Shown here piece after piece: positions 7,760-17,183 of a stretch of 64,000 bases of DNA. Source of the DNA: Flavobacterium psychrotolerans (GTDB taxonomy: Bacteria; Bacteroidota; Bacteroidia; Flavobacteriales; Flavobacteriaceae); the NCBI RefSeq assembly GCF_003097635.1, contig NZ_QCZI01000015.1, positions 1 through 64,000 of the forward strand, written 5' to 3'. Positions within the stretch are counted from its first letter, which is position 1. Each line of letters opens with the position of its first letter. The translations under genes were made by a program, and so were the position numbers. The notes below the pieces were generated by a model, which had not been told where the DNA came from, did no database searches, and saw only the letters and a program-made list of their open reading frames with translations.

Positions 7760-8383
7760 ATGAATGATTTTAATGACAAACAAATTCAAATACTTCAGGT
7801 AGCCGAAAGGTTATTTGCAGAGAAGGGATTTGACGGCACTTCCATCAGGAATATCTCAAAAGAAGCAAAGATTAACATTGCCATGGTTTCTTATTATTTT
7901 GGATCGAAAGAAAAATTGCTCGAACGGCTGATTCTTTTTAGAACCAGTGATTTGAAAATGAAACTGGAAAATTTATTTAAAGAAAACTTGAAACCGTTAG
8001 AAAAAATGGATCGGTTTATTGAATTGTATATCGAAAGAATTGACCAAAACAGAGACTTGTATCAAATTTTGCACTTCGAGATTTCTTCTAATAAAAGAGC
8101 CATGGATTTGAAAGCTTTCACAGATATTAAAAAGGGAAATTTGCTATCCCTAAAAAAAATTATTGAAGAAGGACAAGATCAGGATATTTTTAAAAAAGAC
8201 ATTAATATTCCGTTGCTTACCCCTACTATTCTTGGTACTTATTTCCATTTTCATAGCAACAAGCCTTTTTTCAAGGAAATTTTAGATTTGAATACGGAAG
8301 AGCAATACAACCATTACATTAAAAACGATTTAACAAAACACATTCAACAGACCATCAAATCATTAATAGTATATGCAAATTAA
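7760..8383 (+). CDS. TetR-family transcriptional repressor
   Basis: DNA-binding regulator. The N-terminal TetR domain is clear (ILQVAERLFAEKGFDGTSIR..ISKEAKINIAMVSYYFGSKEKLL, residues about 9-53), and the C-terminal ligand domain is variable, as usual. 207 residues. It is the first gene of a tolC-emrA-emrB operon and overlaps tolC by 11 nt, so it probably represses its own operon through the tandem palindromes at 7699-7731. The inducer, probably an exported drug or lipid-like compound, is unknown. Confidence 0.88.
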   Translation: MNDFNDKQIQILQVAERLFAEKGFDGTSIRNISKEAKINIAMVSYYFGSKEKLLERLILFRTSDLKMKLENLFKENLKPLEKMDRFIELYIERIDQNRDLYQILHFEISSNKRAMDLKAFTDIKKGNLLSLKKIIEEGQDQDIFKKDINIPLLTPTILGTYFHFHSNKPFFKEILDLNTEEQYNHYIKNDLTKHIQQTIKSLIVYAN

Positions 8384-9728
8384 CAAACTACTCTTATTGT
8401 TTTTGTTTACGGGAGTTTCGGCTATTTATTCTCAGGAAACAGACAAGAAGAATTTAAAGGACGCAACCAAGCTTAATCTTAAAGAAGCCGTTGATTTAGC
8501 CATAAACAATAGTAACGAAGCCCTATTGGCCAACACTAAAGTGGAAACCAAAAAATTGGAAGTGCAGTCCATGAAAAACAATCGGTACCCGGATCTTAAA
8601 GTTTCAGGGCAATACATGCGATTGACCAATGCTTCTGTAGATTTAAAAATAAATACCAATCCCAATAGCGGAAATTCTGGTGCTGCGCCAAAAGTAAATC
8701 AATTGATTCTGGGACAAGCCAATGTCAGTCTGCCTTTATTTTCTGGTTTTAAATTACAAAATAGTATCAAAGCCTCCGAATATTTGTATCAGGCAGAAAT
8801 GGCGAAATCGGTTCAAACTAAAGAAGAAATTGCTATGAAAGTGGTCGAATATTATGCCAATCTCTATCGTGCCCAAAAAGCCGTTGGTTTAATTAAAGAA
8901 AATCTAAAAAGTGCCGAGCAACGTGCAAAAGATTTTGAAGCATTAGAACAAAACGGAATTATTGCCCGAAACGATTTACTTAAAGCCCAACTGCAACAAT
9001 CAAAAGTGCAGTTGTCATTAGACGAAGCTTACAAAAATGTATCAATAATCAACTATTATCTGGTTACGCTTTTGAAACTTTCAGACGATTATAAAATCTA
9101 TATCGATGAGCATCAATTTGACAACAATCAGCCGATAAATGTCCTCAAAAGTGAAGAGGTAGGATTGAAAAACAGAAAAGATTTGGAAGCCATACACTTC
9201 ATTCAAAGTGCAAATGAAAGCAATGTGAAAATTGCTAAAAGTGCCTATTTCCCTTCCATTGCTCTAGTTGGCGGTTACACAACCTTAAACTTACAGAATG
9301 TGGTTACGGTACAAAACGCAATGAATGTTGGATTAGGAGTGTCTTATAATTTAAGTTCCATTTTCAAAAACGGGAAAGAAGTGAAAATTGCCAAAAATAA
9401 AGCTTTGGAAACCCAACAATCCGAAGCCATTTTATCAGAAAACATTAAAATTCAAGTGCAACAGTCGATAGAGAATTACAATTTAGCGCTAAAACAAAAT
9501 TTGGTTTACGAGCAAGCCATTGGCCAGGCAACCGAAAATTACAGAATTGTGAAAGACAAATACGACAATGGACTTTCGAATACGACTGACTTATTGGATG
9601 CCGATGTAGAACAATTAAACTCCAAAATAAATTATGCCTATTCCAGAGCGAACATTATGCTTAAATATTACGAAATGCTTTCGGCTTCCGGCGGATTAAC
9701 TTCTTCTTTCAATCTCTCAAAAAACTAA
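8373..9728 (+). CDS. TolC-family outer membrane efflux protein
   Basis: Trimeric outer-membrane channel of a tripartite exporter. It has an N-terminal signal peptide (KLLLLFLFTGVSAIYSQ, cleavage near residue 21) and two OEP repeats rich in long helices; NLKEAVDLAINNSNEALLA marks the first. 451 residues fits the family. The ATG lies inside the end of tetR, a mark of co-translation. It is followed by the matching periplasmic adaptor and MFS pump, so it should serve as the exit duct of that pump. Confidence 0.92.
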   Translation: MQINKLLLLFLFTGVSAIYSQETDKKNLKDATKLNLKEAVDLAINNSNEALLANTKVETKKLEVQSMKNNRYPDLKVSGQYMRLTNASVDLKINTNPNSGNSGAAPKVNQLILGQANVSLPLFSGFKLQNSIKASEYLYQAEMAKSVQTKEEIAMKVVEYYANLYRAQKAVGLIKENLKSAEQRAKDFEALEQNGIIARNDLLKAQLQQSKVQLSLDEAYKNVSIINYYLVTLLKLSDDYKIYIDEHQFDNNQPINVLKSEEVGLKNRKDLEAIHFIQSANESNVKIAKSAYFPSIALVGGYTTLNLQNVVTVQNAMNVGLGVSYNLSSIFKNGKEVKIAKNKALETQQSEAILSENIKIQVQQSIENYNLALKQNLVYEQAIGQATENYRIVKDKYDNGLSNTTDLLDADVEQLNSKINYAYSRANIMLKYYEMLSASGGLTSSFNLSKN

Positions 9729-9740
9729 TATTCATTTACC

Positions 9741-10820
9741 ATGAGCAATAAAAAAACAAACAAAAAATTCATTCTAATATTCGCTGTTTTAATTCTTTTA
9801 GGAGGAACTTACGGAATTTATAAATATGTGCATTCGCTTTCGCATGAAACTACTGATGATGCACAAATTGAAAAAAACATGAATCCAATTATTCCTCGAC
9901 TTACGGGGTATATAACAAAGGTGTATGTAAAAGACAATGATTTTGTAAAAAAAGGCGATACGCTTTTTACCATTGACAATAAGGATTATTTAGTAAAAGT
10001 AGAAGACGCCAAAGCCGCATTAATCGCTTCAGAAGGCAATTTTGCAGCATCAAAAGCTGATATTGAAAGTGTTTCAGCAAATATTGCGGTTTCTGATGCA
10101 AACGTGCAATCAGCAGGAGGAAATATCGAAACCGCAAAAATTAGATTGGGTCGTGCTACCAGTGATTTTGAACGTTATAACAATTTGTATAAAAACCATT
10201 CTATTACAAAACAACAATTTGAGCAGGCTTTAGCCGCCAAACAAGAAGCCGAAAGTCAGTTGCGAATTTTGCAAAATCAACAAAAAGCAAGTGCTTATCA
10301 AAAATCGGTTATTGTAGCAAAATCAAATGTTTCCAGTAAACAAACCGAGGTGGCTGCCGCCAATATCAAACGAGCTCAAGCCATGTTGGATGCTGCAAAA
10401 CTGAATTTAGATTATACGGTTGTTACTGCGTCTATTGACGGTCAGGTTTCTAAAATAAGCATCCAACCAGGGCAATTGGTTCAACCTGGACAATCTTTAT
10501 TTTATATAATCAACAATGCGGAAGCTTGGGTCATTGCTAATTTCAAGGAAACCCAACTCGATAAAATGGTTATTGGACAAAAAGTTTCCATAAAAGTGGA
10601 TGCCTATCCCGATACTGATTTTGAAGGAACAATCACTTCTTTTTCTCCTGCAACCGGAGCTAGATTCTCATTACTTCCACCCGATAATGCAACAGGAAAC
10701 TTTGTAAAAACAATTCAGAGACTGCCCGTAAAAATTACGCTGAATACTGATAATGATGCTGAAAAAATAAAATTACTGCGTCCGGGAATGAATGTTGATG
10801 TTGACGTACATTTAAAATAA
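9741..10820 (+). CDS. HlyD/EmrA-type membrane fusion protein
   Basis: Periplasmic adaptor linking the inner-membrane MFS pump to the TolC channel. One N-terminal membrane anchor (FILIFAVLILLGGTYGIYKY, residues about 10-29) is followed by ETTDDAQIEKNMNPIIPRLTG, typical of EmrA. A lipoyl half-motif, a coiled-coil hairpin rich in Ala/Gln/Lys (about 95-210) and the second lipoyl half (LDYTVVTASIDGQVS) come next. 359 residues. Spacing is 12 nt after tolC and 10 nt before the pump gene. Confidence 0.92.
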   Translation: MSNKKTNKKFILIFAVLILLGGTYGIYKYVHSLSHETTDDAQIEKNMNPIIPRLTGYITKVYVKDNDFVKKGDTLFTIDNKDYLVKVEDAKAALIASEGNFAASKADIESVSANIAVSDANVQSAGGNIETAKIRLGRATSDFERYNNLYKNHSITKQQFEQALAAKQEAESQLRILQNQQKASAYQKSVIVAKSNVSSKQTEVAAANIKRAQAMLDAAKLNLDYTVVTASIDGQVSKISIQPGQLVQPGQSLFYIINNAEAWVIANFKETQLDKMVIGQKVSIKVDAYPDTDFEGTITSFSPATGARFSLLPPDNATGNFVKTIQRLPVKITLNTDNDAEKIKLLRPGMNVDVDVHLK

Positions 10821-10830
10821 TTCGTTTATA

Positions 10831-12417
10831 ATGACTACAGTAACAGGAGAAGATGACTTAGTTGAATACGGTTTTAGACGTATTATTATCACGATTACCG
10901 CAGTACTTTGTGCCCTGTTGGAAATTGTTGATACCACTATTGTAAATGTTGCCTTAACTAATATGAGGGGAAGTCTTGGAGCTACCCTAACAGATGTGGC
11001 GTGGGTTATCACCGCTTATGCAATTGCGAATGTAATTGTTATTCCAATGACAAGTTGGCTTTCACAACAATTTGGTAGACGGAATTATTTTGCCGTATCT
11101 ATTATCATTTTTACCGTCTCATCTTTTCTCTGCGGAAATGCCACAAATATTTGGGAATTAGTCGCTTTTAGATTCATTCAAGGTTTAGGCGGAGGCGCCT
11201 TATTGGTTACTGCTCAAACTATTATAACCGAAAGCTATCCTGTTGCAAAGCGAGGAATGGCTCAAGCAATTTACGGTATGGGAGTCATTGTTGGCCCTAC
11301 ATTAGGGCCACCCTTGGGAGGATATTTAGTAGATCATTTTTCTTGGCCTTATATTTTTTATATCAACATCCCTATTGGGATAATTGCTACCATGCTCACG
11401 CTAACATTTGTAAAAAGCCCAAAATATGGCGAAAAATTAAAATCGAACCAAGTCGATTGGTGGGGTATTGTATTTTTGGCTTCATTTATAGGTTCCTTGC
11501 AATTTGTGTTAGAACACGGTCAGCAAGACGACTGGTTTAATGATGATTTAATTGTATTTTTAAGCGTAGTATCCGTAGTCGGTTTTTTATTATTTGTTTG
11601 GCGGGAATTGACGTATAAATACCCCATTGTAAACTTAGGCGTACTGAAAGACGGGAACTTACGGGTTGGAATTGTCATGTGTTTCATCCTAGGATTCGGC
11701 TTGTATGGCTCCACTTTAATAATTCCAATTTACACCCAATCTGTTTTAGGATGGACTGCCACGGATGCCGGTTTACTGCTAATTCCAGGTTCCATCACTA
11801 CCGCTTTCATGATGCCAATAATTGGTATGTTAATTCAAAAAGGAGTTCCCCAAAGCTATATGGTAGCTATTGGTTTTTTCATATTCTTTTGTTTTACCCT
11901 TTGGATGCATAATGTAATCACTCCTGATACTGGAGTCGAAAATATGTATTGGGCATTAATTTTAAGAGGAATAGGTTTAGGCCTTCTTTTCGTTCCTATT
12001 ACAACCATGTCTTTATCTACATTAAAGGGAAAGCATATTGGCGAAGGTGCGGCTTTTACAGGGATGATGCGCCAATTGGGAGGTTCTTTTGGAATTGCCA
12101 TTATTACAACCTCCATTACCCGATTCAGTCAGGTACATCGCGTAAATTTAATTGCTAATTTAGACCCTTCAAAAATAGAAGTGCAACAACGAGTAGAACA
12201 ATTGCAACGAGGCTTCATGGCTAAAGGTTTTAGCAGCAATGAAGCCTTAGGTAAGGCATATCAAATTTTAGATTATTCGGTCATGAAACAAAGTACCATT
12301 TTATCTTATATGGATATTTTTCTGTACCTCGGAATTCTGTTTTTGTGCTGTATTCCAATTATCCTTTTTGTTAAAAAGGGAAAATCAAAAATAAATCCTG
12401 CCGATGCGATGCACTAA
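10831..12417 (+). CDS. DHA2-family MFS drug:H+ antiporter (EmrB/QacA type)
   Basis: Inner-membrane multidrug pump driven by the proton gradient. 528 residues with about 14 hydrophobic segments. The DHA2 motif LEIVDTTIVNVALTNM is near residue 29, motif A appears as WLSQQFGRRNYF, and motif C as GMGVIVGPTLGPPLGG. It probably forms the inner part of the EmrAB-TolC-like pump encoded just upstream. The substrate range is unknown. The gene name EmrB is avoided because orthology has not been tested. Confidence 0.92.
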   Translation: MTTVTGEDDLVEYGFRRIIITITAVLCALLEIVDTTIVNVALTNMRGSLGATLTDVAWVITAYAIANVIVIPMTSWLSQQFGRRNYFAVSIIIFTVSSFLCGNATNIWELVAFRFIQGLGGGALLVTAQTIITESYPVAKRGMAQAIYGMGVIVGPTLGPPLGGYLVDHFSWPYIFYINIPIGIIATMLTLTFVKSPKYGEKLKSNQVDWWGIVFLASFIGSLQFVLEHGQQDDWFNDDLIVFLSVVSVVGFLLFVWRELTYKYPIVNLGVLKDGNLRVGIVMCFILGFGLYGSTLIIPIYTQSVLGWTATDAGLLLIPGSITTAFMMPIIGMLIQKGVPQSYMVAIGFFIFFCFTLWMHNVITPDTGVENMYWALILRGIGLGLLFVPITTMSLSTLKGKHIGEGAAFTGMMRQLGGSFGIAIITTSITRFSQVHRVNLIANLDPSKIEVQQRVEQLQRGFMAKGFSSNEALGKAYQILDYSVMKQSTILSYMDIFLYLGILFLCCIPIILFVKKGKSKINPADAMH

Positions 12418-12619
12418 TATGGCATCCAACATCAGACGCCGTTTTTAATAAAAACCCGTTGATAATTTAGGAGTAAAAATCTTATATTAGCGAAATGAAT
12501 TAAGAATGACGTTTGTCAGACAAAGCCGCCTAGATTTGGGTGGATTGGGATGATTTCGTCAGACCTATTGACGAGTTGGCCGTCAGTTTAGACAAATATT
12601 GCTCATAAAGACAACATTA

Positions 12620-13894
12620 ATGAAAAAATTCTTTTTAATTACAATTCTTTTTAACCTGACAACACAAGCACAGCAGGTAAGTACTTTAGCTGGCTCAATT
12701 CAGGGTTATGCTGATGGAACAGGAAGTCAAGCTAGTTTAAATGCTCCAAGAGGAATTGCTATAGATGCCGGTGGCAATTTATATTTTTGTGACACACAAA
12801 ATAACCGAATTAGAAAAGTAACCCAAAGTGGTATTGTAACAACCATTGCCGGTTCTACACAAGGCTATGCTGACGGAATTGGAACATCTGCACAATTTTA
12901 CAATCCTATTGGAATAGCTTTAGATTCTAATGGGAATATATTTATTGCTGATACTAGCAATAATAGAATACGGAAAATAACGCCCGACGGAGTTGTAAGC
13001 ACTTATGCTGGTTCTACGGTTGGTGACTCTGATGGTATTGGTAGTCAAGTCCATTTTCAGAGTCCAAATAGTGTAACAGTTGATAAATCTGGAAATGTTT
13101 ATGTCTGTGACGGCTATAACCAAAAGATTAAAAAAATTGCTTTAAATGGACAAGTTACAACAATAGCAGGTTCTACAGAAGGATATGCTGATGGTATTGG
13201 AACTGCAGCGAAATTTTATTATCCTTTTAATATTTTTTTGGACACACATGGTGTACTTTATATTGCTGATAATGGTAACTATAAAATTAGGAAAATGACT
13301 ATTGATGGGACAGTAAGTACTGTTGCTGGCTCAACTTTGGGGTATCAAGACGGTTTAGCAAGTACCTCCCAATTTTTCCAACCTATTGGTCTTACAGTAG
13401 ATTTAGACGGAAACATATATGTAGGAGATAGATTCAACTATAAAATAAGAAAAATTTCCCCTAATGGAATCGTCAGTACCGTGGCTGGTTCTAGTCAAGG
13501 ATTCGCTGATGGATTTGGAAATACAGCAAAATTCAACCTTGCAGAAGCTCTTGTTACTGACCAATATGGCACTTTGTACGTAACGGATGCAAATAATTAT
13601 AGAATTAGAAAAATAACACTACCTCCACTTAATGTTGAAGACAATAATTTATCAACACTGAATATGAAGATATACCCAAATCCAACTCATAAAATACTTA
13701 ATATTGAACTTACAAACATGCTGTATTTATTTTCTCAAATAGTAATTACTGACATTAGGGGTAAAAAGCTTTTCTCTCAATATTTAAATTTTAAAAGCGT
13801 ATCATTAGATATGAGTAATTATTCAAAAGGAATATATTTTGTGTCATTAATTGGTAAAAACAATACAATATCTCAAAGATTTATATTAAACTAA
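12620..13894 (+). CDS. Secreted NHL-repeat protein with T9SS sorting domain
   Basis: 424-residue exported protein. Signal peptide at residues 1-19 (FFLITILFNLTTQAQ core). Six repeats of about 55 residues follow, each with TLAGSxxGYADG, a GIAxDxxGNxYxxD block and NxxIRKI, the pattern of NHL/SMP-30-like beta-propeller blades. The C-terminus (MKIYPNPTHKILNIEL..GIYFVSL) is a type A T9SS sorting domain, so export across the outer membrane by the gliding-associated system is likely. The start at 12620 is chosen because it gives a clean signal peptide; an in-frame TTG at 12599 adds seven residues. Substrate and partner unknown. Confidence 0.88.
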   Translation: MKKFFLITILFNLTTQAQQVSTLAGSIQGYADGTGSQASLNAPRGIAIDAGGNLYFCDTQNNRIRKVTQSGIVTTIAGSTQGYADGIGTSAQFYNPIGIALDSNGNIFIADTSNNRIRKITPDGVVSTYAGSTVGDSDGIGSQVHFQSPNSVTVDKSGNVYVCDGYNQKIKKIALNGQVTTIAGSTEGYADGIGTAAKFYYPFNIFLDTHGVLYIADNGNYKIRKMTIDGTVSTVAGSTLGYQDGLASTSQFFQPIGLTVDLDGNIYVGDRFNYKIRKISPNGIVSTVAGSSQGFADGFGNTAKFNLAEALVTDQYGTLYVTDANNYRIRKITLPPLNVEDNNLSTLNMKIYPNPTHKILNIELTNMLYLFSQIVITDIRGKKLFSQYLNFKSVSLDMSNYSKGIYFVSLIGKNNTISQRFILN

Positions 13895-13932
13895 ATCCAA
13901 AAAAGTTCAGCTAAAATAAAACCGAACGGCTA

Positions 13933-14560
13933 ATCGAGTAGACGGGTCCGCCAGAAACTGACGGACTGCGCCTCTCACACCATCCCGCCCATAGCGGGAC
14001 GGTTCGCAAAGTGATGGGTTGAGTTCCATGTAAATTTCCAACATCGATTGATAGCCTTTCTTCTTGAGCCGCAGTAGGGTAATTGTAGTGGTTAGAATCG
14101 GACTTTACTCAAGTTTTTATTTAAATTTTGGTTTTCGTGATATGCTTAGCAGTTGGGCAATGCGCCAGCCTCCTTTTCTGGTTCTGCTCCAAGCATAAGC
14201 ATGGTCTTTATCGATCCCTAGTCGCATTAGGTTTTTCCTTTTTCGCTCGGGTTTCTTCCAATCCGTCCAGATGCAATAGCGCAGTCTATTGCGCAACCAT
14301 CCGTCAAGATCTCGTAACTTTCCTTGAATACTCGTCCCCCGAAAATAGTTTAACCATCCTCGTTGAATTTGCTTCGCCAGTTCGCCTTTCAGGCTCGGGT
14401 CGTTGATTTTTCGGATGCGTTCCTCGAACCTTTTGGGTGCGGTTTTGCGCGTCACTTCTTTTAGACTTTGCTTGAGTTTTGCCCAAGCTTTGTCCCCTAC
14501 GGTTAACTGATACCTGCCTTTTACCCCTTTTTGATAGGTTGATGCAAACGAAAATCCCAA
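13933..14560 (-). mobile_element. 3' remnant of a group II intron
   Basis: On the minus strand the C-terminal part of an intron-encoded protein (to 14117) is followed by GAACCGTCCCGC-TATG-GGCGGGATGGT (13978-14005), in the place of domain V. Then comes GTGTGAGAGG, a GTCCGTCAG/CTGGCGGAC stem and CTACTCGAT (domain VI and the usual 3' end, 13933). Everything 5' of the protein's last third is gone, cut off at the 21-bp array. The domain V hairpin lacks the two-base bulge and distal stem expected of an active one, so the copy is presumably dead. Confidence 0.75.
14117..14560 (-). pseudogene. Truncated group II intron maturase/reverse transcriptase (C-terminal part)
   Basis: About 147 codons of domain X and the tail of an intron-encoded protein: LGFSFASTYQKGVKGRY, then LKQSLKEVTRKTAP, GWLNYFRG, LDGWLRNRLRYCIW and KGGWRIAQ. 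The reverse transcriptase domain is missing. The first possible codon is TTG at 14560; reading on upstream meets a stop within nine codons and then the repeat array. The stretch DPSLKGELAKQ is coded by a 28-bp repeat also found in the transposase gene at 39917-39947, in another frame. A degraded relic, not a functional gene. Confidence 0.8.
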
Positions 14561-14590
14561 TATTGTGAACTGAATAAAAAATACAATTTA

Positions 14591-14968
14591 ACAGCATAAA
14601 GACACTGTTTAACATCATTAAAATACTGTTTTATATTATAAAGACACAGTTTAACATCATTAAAAAACTGTTTTATATTATAAAGACACAGTTTAATATC
14701 ATTAAGATACTGTTTGACATCATAAAAATACTGTTTAATATCATTAAGATACTTTTTGACATCATAATGATACTGTTTGATATCATAAATACACTATTTG
14801 ACATCAATAAGATACTGTTTGACATCAATAAGATACTGTATAACATCATAATGATACTACTTGACATCATTAAGATACTGTTTAACATCATAATGATACT
14901 ACTTGACATCTTAAAAATACTGTTTGACATCTTAAAGATACTGTTTAACATCATAAAGCTATCATTTA
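14591..14968. repeat. Array of 18 tandem 21-bp repeats
   Basis: Eighteen head-to-tail units with consensus near ACATCATTAAGATACTGTTTG, with no length variation, run from 14591 to 14968. Divergence is base substitution only, and early units alternate in a 42-bp pattern. Because 21 is a multiple of three, open frames run through on both strands and would code for heptapeptide repeats (ILFDIIK-like on plus). These ORFs are low-complexity by-products. The array abuts the broken end of the group II intron. Confidence 0.9.
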
Positions 14969-15035
14969 AAAATATCGCTATTATTATGGATAAACATCCC
15001 CGATGGCTCGGATATGACAAAACATTCTCGTGAAT

Positions 15036-15070
15036 GATAGCGTGGAATTACACTTTAAATCCGCGCTATC
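15036..15070 (-). terminator. Stem-loop downstream of the MacAB genes
   Basis: GATAGCG (15036-15042) pairs with CGCTATC (15064-15070), extended by GG/CC. It lies about 120 nt past the end of the minus-strand permease gene. There is no strong T-run, so its role as terminator is tentative. No gene is seen between 14969 and 15190. Confidence 0.35.
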
Positions 15071-15190
15071 GAGTTCTGAATCCTAAAAACGGGGAATAGC
15101 ATCCATAATCCAGACGCTATTTTACCGTAAAATGTCTCCAATTGAAAAAGTAAAATCGACTAAGCTCCGTAATTTTTTCCCTGTAAATAT

Positions 15191-16411
15191 TTATTCATAG
15201 CGCAAGGCTTCTATAGGATTAAGTTTAGATGCCTTTAGAGCTGGATAATACCCGAAAAATACCCCCGTAACAAAACAAACCAAAAAGGAAACTAGTATTG
15301 ACGACTGGGTTATTAAAGTGGGCCAATGCATGAAATAGGTTACCAGTTTAGTGGCGGTAATCCCTAATACAACGCCAATTATCCCACCCGTTATGCTAAT
15401 CATGACCGCTTCTATTAAAAATTGCAGCAATATATCTATTCCCCTAGCTCCCAGAGACATTCGCAGCCCAATTTCCTTGGTACGCTCGGTAACTGAAACA
15501 TACATGATATTCATAATGCCAATACCGCCAACGATTAACGAAATTCCGGCAATAACAGTGAGTAAAATGGTTAATGTACGACTTGTAGCAGAAAAAGTAT
15601 TGATCAATTCGGCTTGCGTTCGTACGGTAAAATCATCGTCGGTTCCTTTTTGTAACTTATGGCTCGTTCTCAATATCTGCTGGATTTCTGTGGCGGCATT
15701 TTCAATGGCATTTTCATTTACAGCCGAAGCAAAAATAGTTTGATAATAAATGGTGGATAGAATGCGTTTTTGCACCGTACTAATTGGAGCTAGAATTACA
15801 TCATCCTGATCTTGTCCGAAAGCGTTCTCCCCTTTTTTACTCATAACCCCAATTATTTTAAAGGGTATTTTTTTGAATCGAATGCTTTTCCCAATACCAT
15901 CTTCCCCATCAGAAAAGAGATTATGCTGTACTGTTTGTCCTATTAAACAAACTTTAGCCGCCAATTTTACATCTTGTTTAGTAAACAGAACTCCATCCTT
16001 CAAAGCCCAACCCCGTATGGTGAAATATTCCGGATTCACGCCCTGCATGGTTGTAGACCAATTGTAAGGACCATTAATAACCTGACCTCTAGAAAATACC
16101 GATGGTGATAATGCATTGATAAATACCATTTGTTTTTGCAAGGCAATTAGGTCCTGTTCGGTCAATGTTTGTACGCTAGTGTTATCCATTCTGGGACCGC
16201 CCATTACATTACTGCTGGGTCTGATGGTGATCATGTTACTTCCCATGCCTGAAATTTGGCTTTGAATACTTTGCTTAGAACCTTGACCAATGGAAATCAT
16301 AGCAATCACTGCCGCCACACCAATAATAATGCCTAACATGGTGAGAAAGGCACGCATTGAATTGCGTTGAATGGCCTTCCAAGCGATTCGTAAAAGATTA
16401 CTTATTTTCAT
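15191..16411 (-). CDS. MacB-type ABC transporter permease (FtsX family)
   Basis: Inner-membrane subunit of a type VII (mechanotransmission) ABC transporter. One N-terminal membrane segment (MLGIIIGVAAVIAMISIG), a large MacB periplasmic core domain (about residues 45-240) and three C-terminal segments with GGIGIMNIMYVSVTERTKEIG make the FtsX signature. 406 residues. Its start overlaps the stop of the ATPase gene by 4 nt. ATPase and permease are separate here, unlike the fused E. coli MacB. No tolC gene adjoins; the channel may be encoded elsewhere. Confidence 0.9.
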   Translation of the reverse strand: MKISNLLRIAWKAIQRNSMRAFLTMLGIIIGVAAVIAMISIGQGSKQSIQSQISGMGSNMITIRPSSNVMGGPRMDNTSVQTLTEQDLIALQKQMVFINALSPSVFSRGQVINGPYNWSTTMQGVNPEYFTIRGWALKDGVLFTKQDVKLAAKVCLIGQTVQHNLFSDGEDGIGKSIRFKKIPFKIIGVMSKKGENAFGQDQDDVILAPISTVQKRILSTIYYQTIFASAVNENAIENAATEIQQILRTSHKLQKGTDDDFTVRTQAELINTFSATSRTLTILLTVIAGISLIVGGIGIMNIMYVSVTERTKEIGLRMSLGARGIDILLQFLIEAVMISITGGIIGVVLGITATKLVTYFMHWPTLITQSSILVSFLVCFVTGVFFGYYPALKASKLNPIEALRYE

Positions 16412-17178
16412 TTTAGTATTGATGCTAATTCGGTATTAATAGGCATGTTTTGTAAAACTGTTTTTGCACTGCGTATCCTATCGTTAATTGTATCGTTTAT
16501 GACCTTGCCGTCTCTAAGTAAAATGGTTCTTTTACTGAACGAAGCGATATCGGGTTCATGAGTAATAAATACAATTGTTTTCCCATGAACCGCATTAAGT
16601 TCCTGCATTAACATCATAATGCCATATGAAGTTCTGGAATCCAGATTTCCTGTTGCTTCGTCAGCGAGAATCACTATGGGGTCATTAACTAAAGCTCTTG
16701 CAATAGCTACCCGTTGTTGCTGGCCACCAGATAATTGATTGGGCAAATAGTGAATTCGGTCACTCAAATTGACGGCCTCCAGTGCATTCATGGCTTTTTC
16801 CCTGCGTTCCTTAGAAGAAATTTCAGAATTATACAATAACGGTAATTCAACATTTTCTAAGGCCGTCGTTCGCGCCAATAGATTATAGGATTGAAAAATG
16901 AACCCCAATTTTTTGTTTCGAAGTTTTGCCAATTCATTTTTTGATAGCGCCCCCACATTAATTCTGTCGAGGAAATACGCTCCAGAAGTTGGTTTATCAA
17001 GGCAACCCAATATATTCAGCAAAGTAGTTTTCCCTGAACCGCTGCTGCCCATTATCGTTATGAATTCACCTGATTTTATTGTAAAACTGATATCGTTTAA
17101 TGCTCTTACAGTTTCATCTCCCATCTTGAATTCTCTACTCAGATTCTTTATTTCTACAAGAATTGAATCCATTGTCAT
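16408..17178 (-). CDS. MacB/LolD-type ABC transporter ATPase
   Basis: Cytosolic ATPase that powers the FtsX-type permease encoded next. Walker [10 protein letters not shown] near residue 43, signature LSGGQQQR, Walker [13 protein letters not shown] and the switch His in VFITHEP are all present. 256 residues, with a short C-terminal extension past the usual end. ATG at 17178 is used; a second ATG lies two codons later. Middle gene of a macA-ATPase-permease operon. Confidence 0.92.
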   Translation of the reverse strand: MTMDSILVEIKNLSREFKMGDETVRALNDISFTIKSGEFITIMGSSGSGKTTLLNILGCLDKPTSGAYFLDRINVGALSKNELAKLRNKKLGFIFQSYNLLARTTALENVELPLLYNSEISSKERREKAMNALEAVNLSDRIHYLPNQLSGGQQQRVAIARALVNDPIVILADEATGNLDSRTSYGIMMLMQELNAVHGKTIVFITHEPDIASFSKRTILLRDGKVINDTINDRIRSAKTVLQNMPINTELASILK

Positions 17179-17183
17179 AGTCT

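Noticed and set aside
14128..14406. Plus-strand ORF over the group II intron relic
   Set aside because: Antisense shadow of the intron protein fragment; no recognisable domain.
14591..14968. CRISPR or minisatellite-coded surface protein
   Set aside because: No spacers, and no start codon, signal peptide or flanking conserved domain on either strand.
14673..15033. Overlapping ORFs on both strands rich in Ile/Leu/Asn or Met/Ser (14673-15020 minus, 14767-15033 plus)
   Set aside because: They are produced by the 21-bp tandem array, whose period is a multiple of three; no family signals, and both strands are equally open.
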